A stretch of DNA of 64,000 bases, taken from Diphasiastrum complanatum. Its lineage: Eukaryota > Streptophyta > Lycopodiopsida > Lycopodiales > Lycopodiaceae. The stretch spans positions 15,713,595 to 15,777,594 of the forward strand of contig CM055094.1 in the NCBI GenBank assembly GCA_029204225.1, read 5' to 3'. The notes under the pieces are model-generated. The model searched no databases, was not told where the DNA came from, and was given only the letters and a program-made list of their open reading frames with translations. How positions within the stretch are numbered: position 1 is the stretch's first letter; every line of letters begins with the position of its first letter. The position numbers and the translations under genes were made by a program. Shown one piece after another: positions 43,103-54,984 of the stretch.

Positions 43103-43149
<47 letters not shown>
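42447..43149 (+). mobile_element. LINE copy 4: short, internally deleted copy with both ends
   Basis: This is a 700-bp derivative. It starts against the CT tract of copy 3 and encodes an Ala-rich start and an ORF1-type coiled coil (IKVLEQKIEQQKEEAHSWA, about 42680-42735, alignable with ELERHLSEHKEATKSWA of copy 3). It then carries the first part of the endonuclease (IGVWNCACIYSSS, GRDILFFMKTHKSP; 42935-43035, matching the start of copy 1) and jumps straight to the tail. The tail has stem GTGCC / loop CAAG / stem GGTAC (43063-43076), TCTATAGACA, TTAATATA and a (TC)n tract at 43106-43148. It looks like a non-autonomous deletion form. Confidence 0.75.
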
Positions 43150-43150
<1 letters not shown>

Positions 43151-43159
43151 AAGAATGAT

Positions 43160-44510
43160 ACATATGCTACTTTTGATTACTTTCAAATAGCTCCAATTCT
43201 GTTTGGATAGTGAGTGTATTAAGACGGTATACTCCTACAAAAGAAAACTTACAACCCTTGACTTGGATCAATTTTACGTTCAGGTTCCTTATACGGTATG
43301 GGTTGTCAAAAGCTATTGTTAGTTATTAGCATTCAATGTTCGCTTCATTCACTTTATGAAATAATCTCATCAACTTGAGATTCAATGTTCGTAAGTGGTC
43401 CAAATTTTCAACATAAGTTTTTGGGCGTCAAGACCCCAAAAGAAGTAGGCTTGCAAAAATCTAACCTCAAATTTGCTTACGGAAAGGGACTTGTTTTTAA
43501 ACCAAGGTTTTCTATGTTCCATGTGCAAAGAACGCGTTTTGTCCCCATACGTATGAGACGAAATAATCTAAGCCATAGGGTTCAAAACATGTATCTATGC
43601 GCCTGCCTATGACAATTAAATATAATCTACATTCAATTAAGTCTCTAACGTTAAAAGTAAGATCAATAGGACTTTCTATCACTGATCATTTGTATCTTAA
43701 TGTTCCCTCATGGACGAAAATTTCCTACTTGGGGCAGCCTTCACCCAAACCAACAAAAAAGTAAAGTAGATACAAGCTTCACGTACGCCCTAAAATACTC
43801 AAGTCCTAAATGGTACCTATCGCTTTTTCCTCCCACAAGTGCTAGACACTATTGTGAAGTCCTTTTATTATACTTACCTAGAACCGACCAAGTCACTAAA
43901 ATCACTTAATTGCTAAACATGAAGCTCTTCACTCAATTGTGGAGCACATTACCGCATTTACAACAAGCCTTCGAGATTGCAACACCATCACGGATCAACA
44001 CACTAGAACATAATAATGGCATCCCATATCAACATTGCTTAACTCACCGTTCGCCTAGTCTGGGAGATCTGTGAGAGTTCACATCAATAAACCCCACAAC
44101 TTCTCACCTACTGTCAAACCACTCACTTAAATAGCCATAAACCAAGACCATCCGAGGCCATGTGTCATGATATGTAGTCGCTCCCACATGTCCAATTCAG
44201 GTCTCCAATCACTCACTCCAAGTTACTACTCTAGTCATAAACTGATTATAACTAAACTCAAGTGCTAACCTCCGATAGAGCCTAAACTCCAACCACTTCT
44301 CTTAACATAAGGCTAGAGACAACTATTGCTAGTTAGTCAAGGACATAATCCCTTCCCCCAAATTCAGCTCCCTTCAAGCGCATCTCTAAAATGGATATGA
44401 ACGTATTCTACAAAGCATCTGGATCATTTGTGAGTGATCAACTATGAGATAGGACTCCCCCGATTTGGATGCCCCCAAACTCATTAAAAGATCAAGATGA
44501 ACATATTTTA
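43160..44510. other. Unassigned region
   Basis: No coding or repeat signal that I can support. Confidence 0.35.
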
Positions 44511-44513
44511 TAA

Positions 44514-45375
44514 GGAAGCCAAGATGAATTGGACATTAAAGATGGCAGCGAAGCTATTTTGAAGATCACAAAATATTGAAGCCAAGATGAATTGGACATT
44601 AAAGATGGGAGGGAGCGAAGCTATTTTGAAGATCACAAAATAATAAACATATTGGTAACCTCGCTCATTTTTTTAATCCAAAAACTATTCTAAGATTAAT
44701 ATCAAGTTATTAACATACTCTTTATAGTAGGTGATTATTGTGTGGCTGATTATTGAAACTTGTATATGGCCTGATTATCCGACTCTTACTTTGACGTTAT
44801 AATGCCCCATTAAGACCAATGGGCTTTTTTTGTGAAGGGCATTAAGGCCCGTTTTCATGTGAATGGCATTATGCCCATAATCTGTGCATGCTGCCATAAT
44901 ATCTATAGTACTATGCGATGGAGGAGGTGAACATTGGACTTACATAGATTATCTCTTTTGTCTAACTTTGCTTCAAAATCCGGACATAAACAACCTTCAA
45001 AATTTTAATGTTGCCTTCAAAATTTGCTCTAAACATGAATTATCTAAAATAATTGATTCAAATTCGACCCTGAAAAGTATGTCTTGAGTTCCTAATTTAT
45101 GCACATCTTAAAACATATTCAAAAATCTGAAACCAACACAAGGCATACCGAGGACCCGATCCGCGCTGATTTATAGGCCAGGCTTTCTGTATGGATCGCA
45201 GTTCACTTCGACTAAGAGCTATGATTCCTCTCTTCTGCCCGATGTCATCTCCCCCGTTTAATTCGCTTCTCTTCATAAAGCCCAAAATTTTGGAGAATTT
45301 AAATTGATCGTTACTTACTTCGCTCTCTTCATGGAGCCCAATACTTTGGAGAATTTAAAATTGATCGTTACTTGG
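44514..45375. repeat. Two short tandem duplications (about 65 and 58 bp)
   Basis: GAAGCCAAGATGAATTGGAC...GAAGATCACAAAATA occurs at 44515-44575 and 44579-44642. TTCGCT.CTCTTCAT..AGCCCAA.A.TTTGGAG...GATCGTTACTT occurs at 45260-45316 and 45320-45374. Between them (44650-45250) I see no gene. Confidence 0.75.
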
Positions 45376-46061
45376 AAGATTTTGGAACGTAGCATTTGTG
45401 AGCGTTGATAGGGGACATGTGGCATTGTGTGATATACTTAATTCCACGGTGGGTTGGGTTGCAGCTTGTAGCACTATTCACCGCTCCCGCGGCTCCGCTA
45501 TACATGCACATTGCAGTAGCCCATCGGATGAACGATACCTAGTAGCGAAAACCTTACTAATCACACTTAATTTAAGGGTGGTTTCACTATAGGCAAGTCC
45601 ATTTGCCTGGCCCTTTCAATTGCCATCCATTTTTTGAATCTTGGTAACTGAGTTGATGAGCAATGGACCACCCCTATTTCACATTTAGATGGTAAGTATT
45701 AAATGAAGGGCTATAATATGATTGACCCATTTGAATCTTGACACATGATTGGTCCATGTTATTTAGGTGTTGTGTGTTGAAAGGCAAGTATGAAACTTTC
45801 ATGTTAAAAGCTTGAAGTGTGCTATAAGGTTTTTTTTCAAGCAATCACCTTTCAACTGAAAAAGGTCAAAATTGAAATACATTCCATTGAAATGAATATT
45901 AGCAATGAAGGGTTGGGAAGGCTCATTCAAATCCAACACTACTACCTTCCATTGCTCCATTATCTTCTATTGTGGTGATTGCAAAATTTATTTTTTTTGT
46001 TTCTTCATTTGTGTATGGTAAGATATAAAGAAGAAAAAGAAAAAAGAGAGTTAGATTTTGT

Positions 46062-46067
46062 GTGTGT

Positions 46068-46136
<69 letters not shown>

Positions 46137-46171
46137 AATGTTAACATGTCTGTGTGTCTTGCAATGTTAGA

Positions 46172-46221
<50 letters not shown>

Positions 46222-46256
46222 AATGTTAACATGTCTGTGTGTCTTGCAATGTTAGA

Positions 46257-46289
<33 letters not shown>

Positions 46290-46346
46290 CAATGTTAACA
46301 TGTCTGTGTGTCTTGCAATGTTAGATTTTTGTGTGTCTATGTGTGT
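46062..46346. repeat. Higher-order repeat of (TG)n plus 42-bp unit
   Basis: (TG)n tracts at 46070-46131, 46174-46218 and 46260-46287 are each followed by the same unit (TTACAATGTTAACATGTCTG to GCAATGTTAGATTT). The third copy starts TTTC. The whole block therefore grew by duplication of microsatellite plus unique sequence. Confidence 0.9.
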
Positions 46347-46384
46347 GCATGCATGTGTGTATAAGATTTGCTTTTAGAAAGTAA

Positions 46385-46818
46385 ATGATGACAAGAGAGA
46401 GAGTTATGGACTGGGCTCATTACGTTCGCCGCGTCCATTTACGCAAACCTTGGGCCCTTTTTATTCATTAGTGACACTTAGACTATACGGTTGGCCTTTG
46501 GCCTTATTATTCATTATTAGGCCATTTGGACATATTACTGGAGAGTGGGGGCCTTCTTGGAGGGCACACTATTATCCCTCCCAGTTGGGCCCTAGCCACC
46601 GGAAGCTTCCTTTTAGAGCTTCCTCTTGGCTATAAGTAGGGAACTGTGTCATTTGTTATTCAGCTAATGATATTGGTCTCTCTCTTTAGTCTCCTTAATC
46701 TCTCTCTTTCCTGCTTTCTAGAGTTAATTCTTGCTTATGTGCTGCTTTCATAGCTTAAGTCTTGTTTATGTGCTGCTTTCATAGCTTAGCTCTAGATCAA
46801 TTGTGGCTTCATTTGTAA
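46385..46818 (+). repeat. LTR of a retrotransposon (probable copia type)
   Basis: The position is defined by the primer site that follows. It contains CTATAAGTAGGG (TATA-like, about 46631) and a CT-rich leader. It ends near TTTGTAAC and has an internal 35-bp duplication (CTTATGTGCTGCTTTCATAGCTTA at 46732-46788, read in pieces). The left border is approximate and no second LTR is seen in the window. Confidence 0.6.
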
Positions 46819-46819
46819 C

Positions 46820-47800
46820 TTGGTATCAGAGCACTTTCCTGAGCATAAGCTTGGGAATTTTTTTTTTCCCTCACCTCTATCGATGCCCTATTGCCCTGCT
46901 CCATCGTTGCCTTGCCCTTCTCCTCCATTGCTACTCCTACAGCTCCATCGCTGCCCTATTGCCCTGCTCCATCGCCTAGCTCCATCGTTGCCCTATCAGC
47001 CCTCCTCCATCGCTGCCCCTTGTCCTCCTTGCTGCCCAGCGCTCCCCTGTTTTGCTTCTTCTCTTCCTTCCTTCCCAACGCTGCTCCTTCCATTCTCTCC
47101 TTGTTGCCCATCGTTGCCCCTGCCTCTGCTTTGATCTCCTTGTTGCCCCTGCCTTATTCTATTTCCTGTCCATCGTTGTCTCTGCCTTCCGACCTGTCAC
47201 TTTCATCCAAACTTTTACCAGTTTGCAGCCATCTTCCACAATTATTTCTAAGGCTCTGTCCAGCGCCCATCCTCGTCCAAAAATTCTTCAATTATTTCGA
47301 AGGCTGTCCAGCGCCCATCCCCATCAAAACTTCTTCAATTCCGTTTCCGTTTGCCATCTCAATTTGTCATTTGACTCCTGGTTGTCCAGCACATTTTTAT
47401 AGCCTTCATTTTCACTTTTTTTTTCTCTCTTTCTAGTCGTTTCATTTGATGTTTACTGTCCTTTGTTAGTTGTGATAATAGCGGTTTTAATAGACTAATT
47501 TGGGGTGACGACAAGAGTCCGCTCCCTCAAGTTTTCGTCTATTCCTTCCACTATCATTATGGCACATTCACCTACCCCGAGTGAGATTGCTCAAGAAAAC
47601 GTATCCGATCAGTTTCAGCGCATGGATGATACCCTTTCTGGCCTCGTAGCTCTCGCGAACTTTATCAAACAGTCTCGCTTACTAGCGGGCTCTTGGACAT
47701 CGGTTGGCAATTCTATGCCTAGCTCACATTGGTGTTCAACCAATTTGATGTTTCAACTGAATCTCTCAAGTTTGATTTGTTTATATGGATAGAGAAAGAA
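46820..47800 (+). mobile_element. Primer site (tRNA-iMet type) and gag-side fossil
   Basis: TTGGTATCAGAGCA at 46820-46833 is the classic plant initiator-Met primer site. A CT-rich leader with repeated TCCATCGCTGCCC follows, then a short gag-like start (MAHSPTPSEIAQENVSDQFQ, FQRMDDTLSGLVALANFIKQ, 47559-47680). The element breaks off near 47800, before the opposite-strand copia fossil. Fragmentary. Confidence 0.6.
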
Positions 47801-48184
47801 AAGATTTAAGCTAATCAGTAACGGTACTCAAATTGCCTTCAGCATCATCCATGGAGGTGGACATCCTCATGGTATTTGTTTGATCTTCTTTGTACTTGGA
47901 GCGTGAAGATTTGCCGTCTTTCGATCTTTGAACTTTGGATCTTCATCTTCGAGTCTTTATTCATTTGACCTTCATGTCTAGCTTTGGTAAAATTGTTATG
48001 TAGCAATTATGGTCAGGGACGGTTTTTGTCTGTGGGCAGTTGTTTTGTATTTTTGCAGATACAAAGACCTATTGGTCCTTTATGTGTATTTTTGCAGACA
48101 CGAACTCGAAAGCTATCAAAGCTTTGTGGCCAAAAACAATAAGTTTCTTCAACTCTCTCTCAAAGCGCGACAGCTTTACGATTC

Positions 48185-49740
48185 TCAGATTCGACCTCTG
48201 CCTCTCGAACATTCCCTGATGTCGACTATCATCTGCTTCGTTCCAATGAAGGTGGTCTTTAGTTCATTTCTCTCGACTAGGTTCCTTATCAAATGATATT
48301 TGATTGCAATGTGTTTCGTCCTTGAATGAAACACGAGATCCTTTGTCAAGTGTATGGCAGATGTATTGTCCATTTGCAGAATTAGAGGCTCGTTGGTGGT
48401 TTCACCTAGTCCGTCGAGGAATTGTCTGAGCCATGTGATCTCGTTTGCCATCTTGACTGCTGTGACATATTCTGCTTCGCAGGATGACTGAGCTGTGATG
48501 GTCTACTTCTTGTTGACCTAGAGAATGGTTGCTTTTGCTGCGATGGTGCACCCTCTTGAGACACTTTTACAATCGTCCTTGAGTGATGCCCAGATGGCAT
48601 CACTATAGGAGAGCAATTGGAATCCGGCATCATGGGAGTAACATAGCCTGAAATCCTTCGTCTTTTGAAGGTACTGTAGGATTCGCTTCGCAATCTTCTA
48701 GTGTATAGGACATGGGTTCACGTTGAATTGGCTCATCCTAAACATGACATAAGCAATGTCGGGATGCGTGTTATTTGCTAGATACATCAGCGAGATCCAA
48801 TTAGCCTCTTGTAAGGCGTGTGTTACATGGCTTCCTTCTCTTCGTTGGTTTTCGGACCATCTTCGTTTGTCAAAATTGTTCCTACAAACATTGGGGTGTT
48901 GGCCCCTTTGCAAACTGTCATCCCAAAATCATCTAAGATCTTCTAGATGTATCTAGACTGATGAAGGTATAGCTTTCCTTCATCATAGTCGTGGTCAATT
49001 TGCAAGCCTAGGTAGCATCTGGCTTTTCCTAGGTCTGTTATCTCGAAATGTTTCGAGATGTCGCTCTTCATATGTATGAAGTATACTGTTGCGAACTTGT
49101 TATAGTCGTCAATGAAGGTGATATAATATTTTGAGCCTCCTACAAAGATCACGCTGAAAGGTCGGCAAATGTCCGAATGTACTAACTCCAGAATCTTTGT
49201 TGTTCTGAAGGAGTCCTTGGTGAAGGGAGTGTGGGACATCTTCCCCTTATGCACGCATCACAGAATGTTGAGTTGGTTGCACTACTAATACTTACTCTTG
49301 TGATCGCTCCATGCTAGCTTGCCTGATACAAGGCCATTGGGTTCATGTGGCACATTCTCCAGTGCCATAGAACATCTGTAAATTCATGGGCTTGGTGTGC
49401 TTGATCTGTTGGTAGACACACCTTCAGATGATACAAGTTGCCTTTTCGTCTTCCTTGTGTAACGAGTGTACTGGTGATGGCGTCAATGACGTTGCAAGTT
49501 TTCTTGAAAAAAATCACGCGCATTCCTACGTCTGCTATTCTTGCAACTGAGAGCAAGTCCTACTGCAGCGTGGGTATGAACAGAACGTCATCCAATCTTC
49601 GGTCTTTGTCGTTCGTGTTGAGCCATATTGAACCAGTGCCATCCACTTCATGTCTTGATCCGTCTCCAAGAACTATGTATCTGGATGGATCTGTACTTCG
49701 AAAGTCGACCATGATTCATCTGGATGTAACGAAGTGAGAG
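48185..49740 (-). mobile_element. Ty1/copia fossil (protease side to RNase H), internally shortened
   Basis: On the minus strand, parts in order are: a stretch before integrase (49737-49314, GNLYHLKVCLPTDQAH, WHWRMCHMNPMAL), integrase start (49254 and onward, LELVHSDICRPF, YYITFIDDYNKF), end of RT (DLGKARCYLGLQIDHDYDEG, SLMYLANNTHPDIAYVMFRM) and RNase H (ANEITWLRQFLDGLGE, LQMDNTSAIHLTKD, HSRTKHIAIKYHLIRN). No LTR is seen next to it. It is broken many times. It meets a gypsy fossil of opposite orientation near 49.78 kb. Confidence 0.82.
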
Positions 49741-49784
49741 GTTGTCCCTGAATCAAGAATGACCTCTTACATCCTATCATATCT

Positions 49785-50850
49785 CAGGCTCATGAAGGCA
49801 TTGGCGGTGGTCACTTCTCGGCAGAAGCGACTGTTAAAATCATCCTTTGAGCGGGCTTATGGTGGCCATCCATGTTTAAGGATACCTTTGCTATCATTAA
49901 AACATGTGATGTCTGCCAACGAGCCAAGAAAAATACAAAAGCGGACTTCACACCATTGACACCCATTATAGAAGGCGAAGCCTTCCATAAGTGGGGTATC
50001 GACTTTGTTGGACCCATCAGTCTAGCAGCAAAAAGTACACAAGCACGATATATCCTAATCGCCACAGAATACGCCACTAAATGGGTTGAGGCACGTGCAA
50101 CAAAGGACGCCACTGCGAAGACCATAGCACGTTTTCTTTATGAAAACATTATTACGTGGTTTGGTTGTCCAATAGAGCTTGTTAGTGATCGTGGCACACA
50201 CTTCTTAAATGAAGTGATCGATAATCTGCTCCGCCATTATCTTGTTCTTCACCGCAAAAGTACTCTGTACTATCCTCGATGTAATGGCCAAGCATAATCC
50301 ACCAACAAGATGATTTGTAAGATCTTAACCAAGATAGTAGAAACAAGCCAATCAGATTGGGAAACCAAACTATTCTTTGCTATCTAGGCGTACCGCACAA
50401 CTTCCAAGAAGGCCAGTGGATGGGTTACTCCATTCCATCTCGTATATGGTCAAGAGGCAGTAATGCCTATTAAATTTCTGGTACCATCCTTGAGAGTCAT
50501 GCAAGCCTTCTCCACGGATCTATGTGAGAAAGCTACCATTGAACAACAAGTAAATACCAGGCTTTCGACTTATATCGTATCATGTACAATTGGTTAACAA
50601 ATGTCGTCAAAAGGCCTGACACGATCGTCACCTGCATTCTAAAGATTTACACTTAGGTGATCAGGTGCTTCTTTACACATCTAAGAAGCATCCAGGAAAA
50701 CTGAAATTCATAAGCGAAGGACCTTATGTTATCAATAAAATATTCCCTAACGGAGCAGTCCAACTGCAAACACTTGACAGAGTACTCCTACACACTGTCG
50801 TCAATGGTGGTTGTCTACGAAGGTACTATGAAGAGTTGTTTTTGTTGATC
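49785..50850 (+). mobile_element. Second gypsy element, integrase part (fossil)
   Basis: It begins with the integrase zinc-binding head (HEGIGGGHFS, CDVCQRAKKN) and continues through the core (KWGIDFVGPISLAAKS, KWVEARATKD, GCPIELVSDRGTHFLNE, YYPRCNGQA) to the C-terminal part (GKLKFISEGPYVINKIFPNG, VVNGGCLRRYYEE). It is closely related to the integrase of the 3387-15208 element but clearly diverged. The gag, protease and RT parts are absent. It is broken in several places. The 3' region follows on the same strand to about 53330. Confidence 0.88.
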
Positions 50851-51244
50851 CAATTTAACTCCACCTCTATTGTATATATTATTGTTACAATTTTTTTCTA
50901 TTTTGTTTTCCTTATTCTGCATGCCTGTTTTTGAATCTTCTTGTTGTTATTATTCGTGTTCACTGCATCTGTGTATTTTTGGTGCATCTTTATTTTTTAT
51001 ACTCTTTTTCTCTCATCCATATTCATTCTCAGAGAGAGTTATAGGTCCACAACTCCTGCTCTACACCATAGAGATAAGATCTATCATATTTTAGGTCTAG
51101 CTCACTTTTGCACATATGATATCTCAACCTTTTCACTTATAGCACAAATCGGATTATTGGGATATTTTATTTCAAGGGCAACTTCTATTTTGAGACACTG
51201 TCATATTTCACTTCAAGAAGTTCTACCACAACATTACTGAGATG

Positions 51245-51660
51245 CAGAACTCAAGAGTCCATTGGTCACCATCTCGACCGCGTCCCTTGGTCACCATCTC
51301 GACCGCGTTCCTTGGTCATCATCTGCGTCCCTTGGTCACCATCTCGACTGTGTCTCTTGGTTACCATCTTGACCACGTCTATTGGTCACCATCTCAACCG
51401 TGTCCCTTGGTCATCATCTCAACCGCGTCCCTTGGTCACCATCTCGACCGCGTCCCTTGGTCACCATCTCGACTACGCCAGTTGGTCGACCGCGTCCTTG
51501 GGTCATCATCTCAACCGCACCAGTTGGTCACCATCTCGACCGTGCCACTTACTCAGCATCTCAACCGTGCCAGTCTGTCAGCACCTCAACTGAGCCCCTT
51601 CGTGAAGATCTCAACCGAATCCCCTGCTTTAAGTGCTTGACCAAGCCATCACATCAAATC
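51245..51660 (+). repeat. 25-bp minisatellite, array 1
   Basis: About 15 units of the type TCTCGACCGCGTCCCTTGGTCACCA (split here as TCTCGACCGCGTCC plus CTTGGTCACCA) run from 51251 to about 51640, degrading toward the right. Frames through it shift every unit, so apparent proteins here are artefacts. It lies between integrase and the extra frames of the second gypsy element. Confidence 0.9.
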
Positions 51661-52284
51661 TCGACCGATGCAAGACGACGACCACAATAAATATCTTGAA
51701 AATGAAGGCATTCGTACCTCAGTGACGTGCAAACATTGGAGTTTTCTTGCAACTATTTGCTGACGATCTTGTTACTTCCATGCTCGATTTTGGCGCTCTT
51801 CTATTGCTTCCATCCGTCCTTGCCAACACACTGCATCCATCAAGTTTCAGCCATCCTTGTTTGCACACCACATAGAATGCCATCACCAACCATTCCAACC
51901 CTAACATCGTCGACAATCGAACCAGTTTTTGAAACTTCTCGCACACCTGAGGGGTAGTGTCGCGCGAGCACAAATCACGCTCTTGTTACACTATTGAAAA
52001 CATCATCATCAGCATTCTCACAAACTCTTGATTTTCTCACTTCCTTCACCACCTGCACATTTTGTTTCCACAGTCATCCATCATCTTTGCAACCTTCCCA
52101 TACTCCACCGACATCTACACATTCTTGTCTCTTTGAGCCATTCTACTTCACACTATCTACTCCAAATCCAACCTCACTCCATCAATTTCTTTCCTTACAA
52201 ACACCCCATTTTCATAACCTCCACTTTGCACATATTCTCAGTTCCATTTCAACCAAGTTATCCCACTTATCAACTGACGCCTCC

Positions 52285-52620
52285 AGTTACAACCTCGACT
52301 GTGTCCATCCATCGATGACCTTCTCGACCATGTACTCCCATCACCTTCTTGACCGCATCCTCCGATCACCTTCGACTGCGTCCTCCCATCACCTTTGACT
52401 GCGTCCTCCCATCACCTTCTCGACTGCGTCCTCCTATCACCTTCTTGACCGCGTACTCCCATCACCTTCTCGACCACGTCCTCCTATCACCTTCTCGACC
52501 ACGTCCTCCCATCACCTTCTCGACTGCGTCCTCCCTTCATCATCTCAAACGCGTCCGTCCTTCACAACCTCGACTGCGTCCACCCGTCACAATCTCACCC
52601 GAGCCGCACCTCTGTTACCT
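52285..52620 (+). repeat. 25-bp minisatellite, array 2, related to array 1
   Basis: About 13 units of TCTCGACCGCGTCC plus TCCCATCACCT. The first 14 bases equal those of array 1; the remaining 11 differ. The 51660-52285 stretch between the arrays is C/T-rich without a clear unit. Confidence 0.9.
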
Positions 52621-52677
52621 CTGTCTCAAATCTCAACCGCGCCCTTTTTTCCAGAATATCTTTTTCCAGTTTCCAGC

Positions 52678-53327
52678 ATGTCTTCCCACCAGTCCTCAAG
52701 TTCAGATGATCCCGATGCAAATAAAATCGATATCCAGATGGGTAAGTTAAACATTGCAGAGATGACAACTTGGTACCAGCAGGCAAGCACATTCATGACT
52801 CAGATTGACTTCCAGATTCCTCTTCTATCTGGGTTCCAAAGTCCATATATGTTGCACATGACCTATGCCTCTTACAACGCCACCGCAAGGTCGTGCAACT
52901 TCATCATCCCTCCAACGTCTTTCTTTCTGGAGCAGACCTTCATAACTTCGGCTTCCCTCGGGGATCGAATGCAGTTACAAGAACATTACAAAAGATCAAA
53001 ACAACAACATATTTCAAGTTTGTCGATCCCTCTATTGAAAAGTGGAAGACAAAGGATGGGTATCGTTTCGATGCCATCAATGATCCGGCTCTGACTGCTG
53101 CTTGTGCTTACTTGACCAAGTACACACATCGTTACAAGTCCAAGACCATGCAGATCCCAATGTCCATGTTCCACATGTTGGCAGATTCACGACTGCACAA
53201 CCATAATCTCTATGATTGGGCCCAATTTGATTCGAATTGCCTCCATGAGTGCATAAAAAACAAGGGGTGTGATTTTTTGGCGAGCTTTTCTAGGCGAGAT
53301 GTCAAAGGCAAGCTTTTATGTGTTTGA
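52678..53327 (+). mobile_element. Accessory open frames of the second gypsy element
   Basis: Two overlapping plus-strand frames, 52678-53094 (MSSHQSSSSDDPDANKIDIQ, MTTWYQQASTFMTQIDFQIP) and 52893-53327 (ADLHNFGFPRGSN, TYFKFVDPSIEKWKTKDGYR, MFHMLADSRLHNHNLYDWAQ), lie 1.8 kb after the integrase end on the same strand. I do not recognise the family. LYDW...LHECIKNKG lines up loosely with PYNW...LKRAIKANT in the accessory frame of the large element. No membrane segment is evident. No 3' LTR is recognised after it. Confidence 0.5.
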
Positions 53328-53339
53328 ACTGAGCTTTTT

Positions 53340-54500
53340 CTACTAGTAGAGTCCACCCATTATAAGCTATTTTTGGCAATATTATTAAATGATCTTTCCA
53401 TTCTACATGCATGTATAAGGTATGTCTATATCAGTAAAATATAACATGTCTAGGGTATGTCTACTCCAATGAAATATAACATTACTTCACATCTAAAAGT
53501 AGCGTAACTCTATTGAGATACCCATGTCTTCAAGAAACGGTTTATGAGAAATAGATGTATTTTCTTACAACAAAGAGGCCCCCACCATTTTAAGGATGAT
53601 AATGCATTGGAAGTTGTCCTTAAAATTGGGAACAGATTATGCCATTAGCCATAACTTGGGGAAACCATTGAGGTTGCCCATGGGTATTGTTACTAGATAT
53701 TAGAGTCTAGGCTTGCCTTGATAATTGCTTATAGCCTATTAGTTGTCAATTTTCCATAGGTGTGAATTTGTTCATATTGATTATTTTGCAATGAGTTTAT
53801 TATATTAAAATGTACACTTACATGGGTTTGAAAATTTCCATGTATGCTTTCGTTGCATGCCTCAAAGGTCATGTATGCTCAAGACACAAAACTTTCAGAT
53901 ACAAAAAATGGCATTTTCCGTCTTGTTGCTAGTCTCTTGCCAATCTTGCATTCCTTAGCACATAAGCATCTTTTGCAATGGTAGTCCTTTTTTTCATGGT
54001 GTGTGAAGCAAAAAATATGGCTAGGCTTAGGAATCATCGCTTGTCTATGAAGTTGCTCATGTTGCTACCTCCAGACCTACTGAAAATAGACTGCAGAAAC
54101 ATTCATGGACCCAATAGATCAACCTATCATATCCTTTTACATTTGTGCAAAGGAAATGATTTTAGACAATACAAAACAACTATGTAACATGAAAAAAGTA
54201 GAATTCAGTATGATCTAAAACTCTTAAATTCAAGGAATCATAAGGACATCAAATATATTGTTTTAGAGACTGCGCAAGATAAACAATGAAAATAAAGGTG
54301 GTGAACATTAATATGCCTAATAACAGAGTTATTTTCCTGAATTTTGGCCCATGTTGCCAGTAACAATCCTTTTTTTTCATCATTTCATACCATGCCATAT
54401 GATGTTTTTCACATAAGCTATCATGGGCTTTTTCACATAAGCAATGGGAAACATATGATTATGCAAAACACCACAACAACATAATAGCCCACAACCAAGG
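53340..54500. other. Unassigned A/T-rich region
   Basis: No supported feature; short chance frames only. The 3' LTR of the second gypsy element would be expected here but no partner LTR exists in the window to compare with. Confidence 0.35.
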
Positions 54501-54539
54501 AAGGCCTCCTCTTCTGTCGTATGGTCTCTCTCTCACCCT

Positions 54540-54869
54540 CTAAATTGACCCTGTTGTGATACATTGGAGTGCCGGTGACAACTTGTTGACTGTTTGTGCT
54601 ACTGTTGTAGGCTTGAATGGATGCTTTGATGAGCTTCTATCAATTAAATTCTTCAAGCTTGGTCCAGCTCCCAAATGTTTTCCCATAATATATGCATGTT
54701 GTTTTGCACTTTGCAAAAGAGCATTTGCCATATCAGAGATAGCTCCATCGTACAAGGAGATTTTATCTTTCTGCCCCTCTCCAGCAAGCCAGCTACCATG
54801 TTTGGATTTCGATAAATTGGTTCGTGGAGTATTTGCACCGGCGTTACTATCCAACACTATCAAATGCAA
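54540..54869 (-). other. Unidentified 109-aa open frame
   Basis: The frame (MHLIVLDSNAGANTPRTNLS, EGQKDKISLYDGAISDMANA, LLQSAKQHAYIMGKHLGAGP) has a balanced, helix-rich composition that looks more protein-like than neighbouring frames, and a possible acceptor site (GATAG) precedes it. I do not recognise it. A fragment of a Myb/SANT-type or harbinger-related protein is one possibility that I cannot test. It may be a decayed exon. Confidence 0.3.
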
Positions 54870-54984
54870 ACAAAAATATTTTTTAAGATTTCAAACGGCT
54901 ACCTCATAACAAAAAATCCTATTTTCGTTGTTATTTTTCTTTTCTCCAGCCTCCGTCCTCCACTGACCTTCTTGAGCTCATAGA

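Noticed and set aside
45979-46377. Cys-Val repeat frames
   Set aside because: They are translation of (TG)n; the same holds for 55359-55649 and 56406-56923 with Cys-Val and Arg-Glu runs.
51242-51690. Three overlapping 93-132 aa frames
   Set aside because: All three frames stay open because the 25-bp unit lacks stops in each phase; it is a minisatellite, not a protein repeat family.
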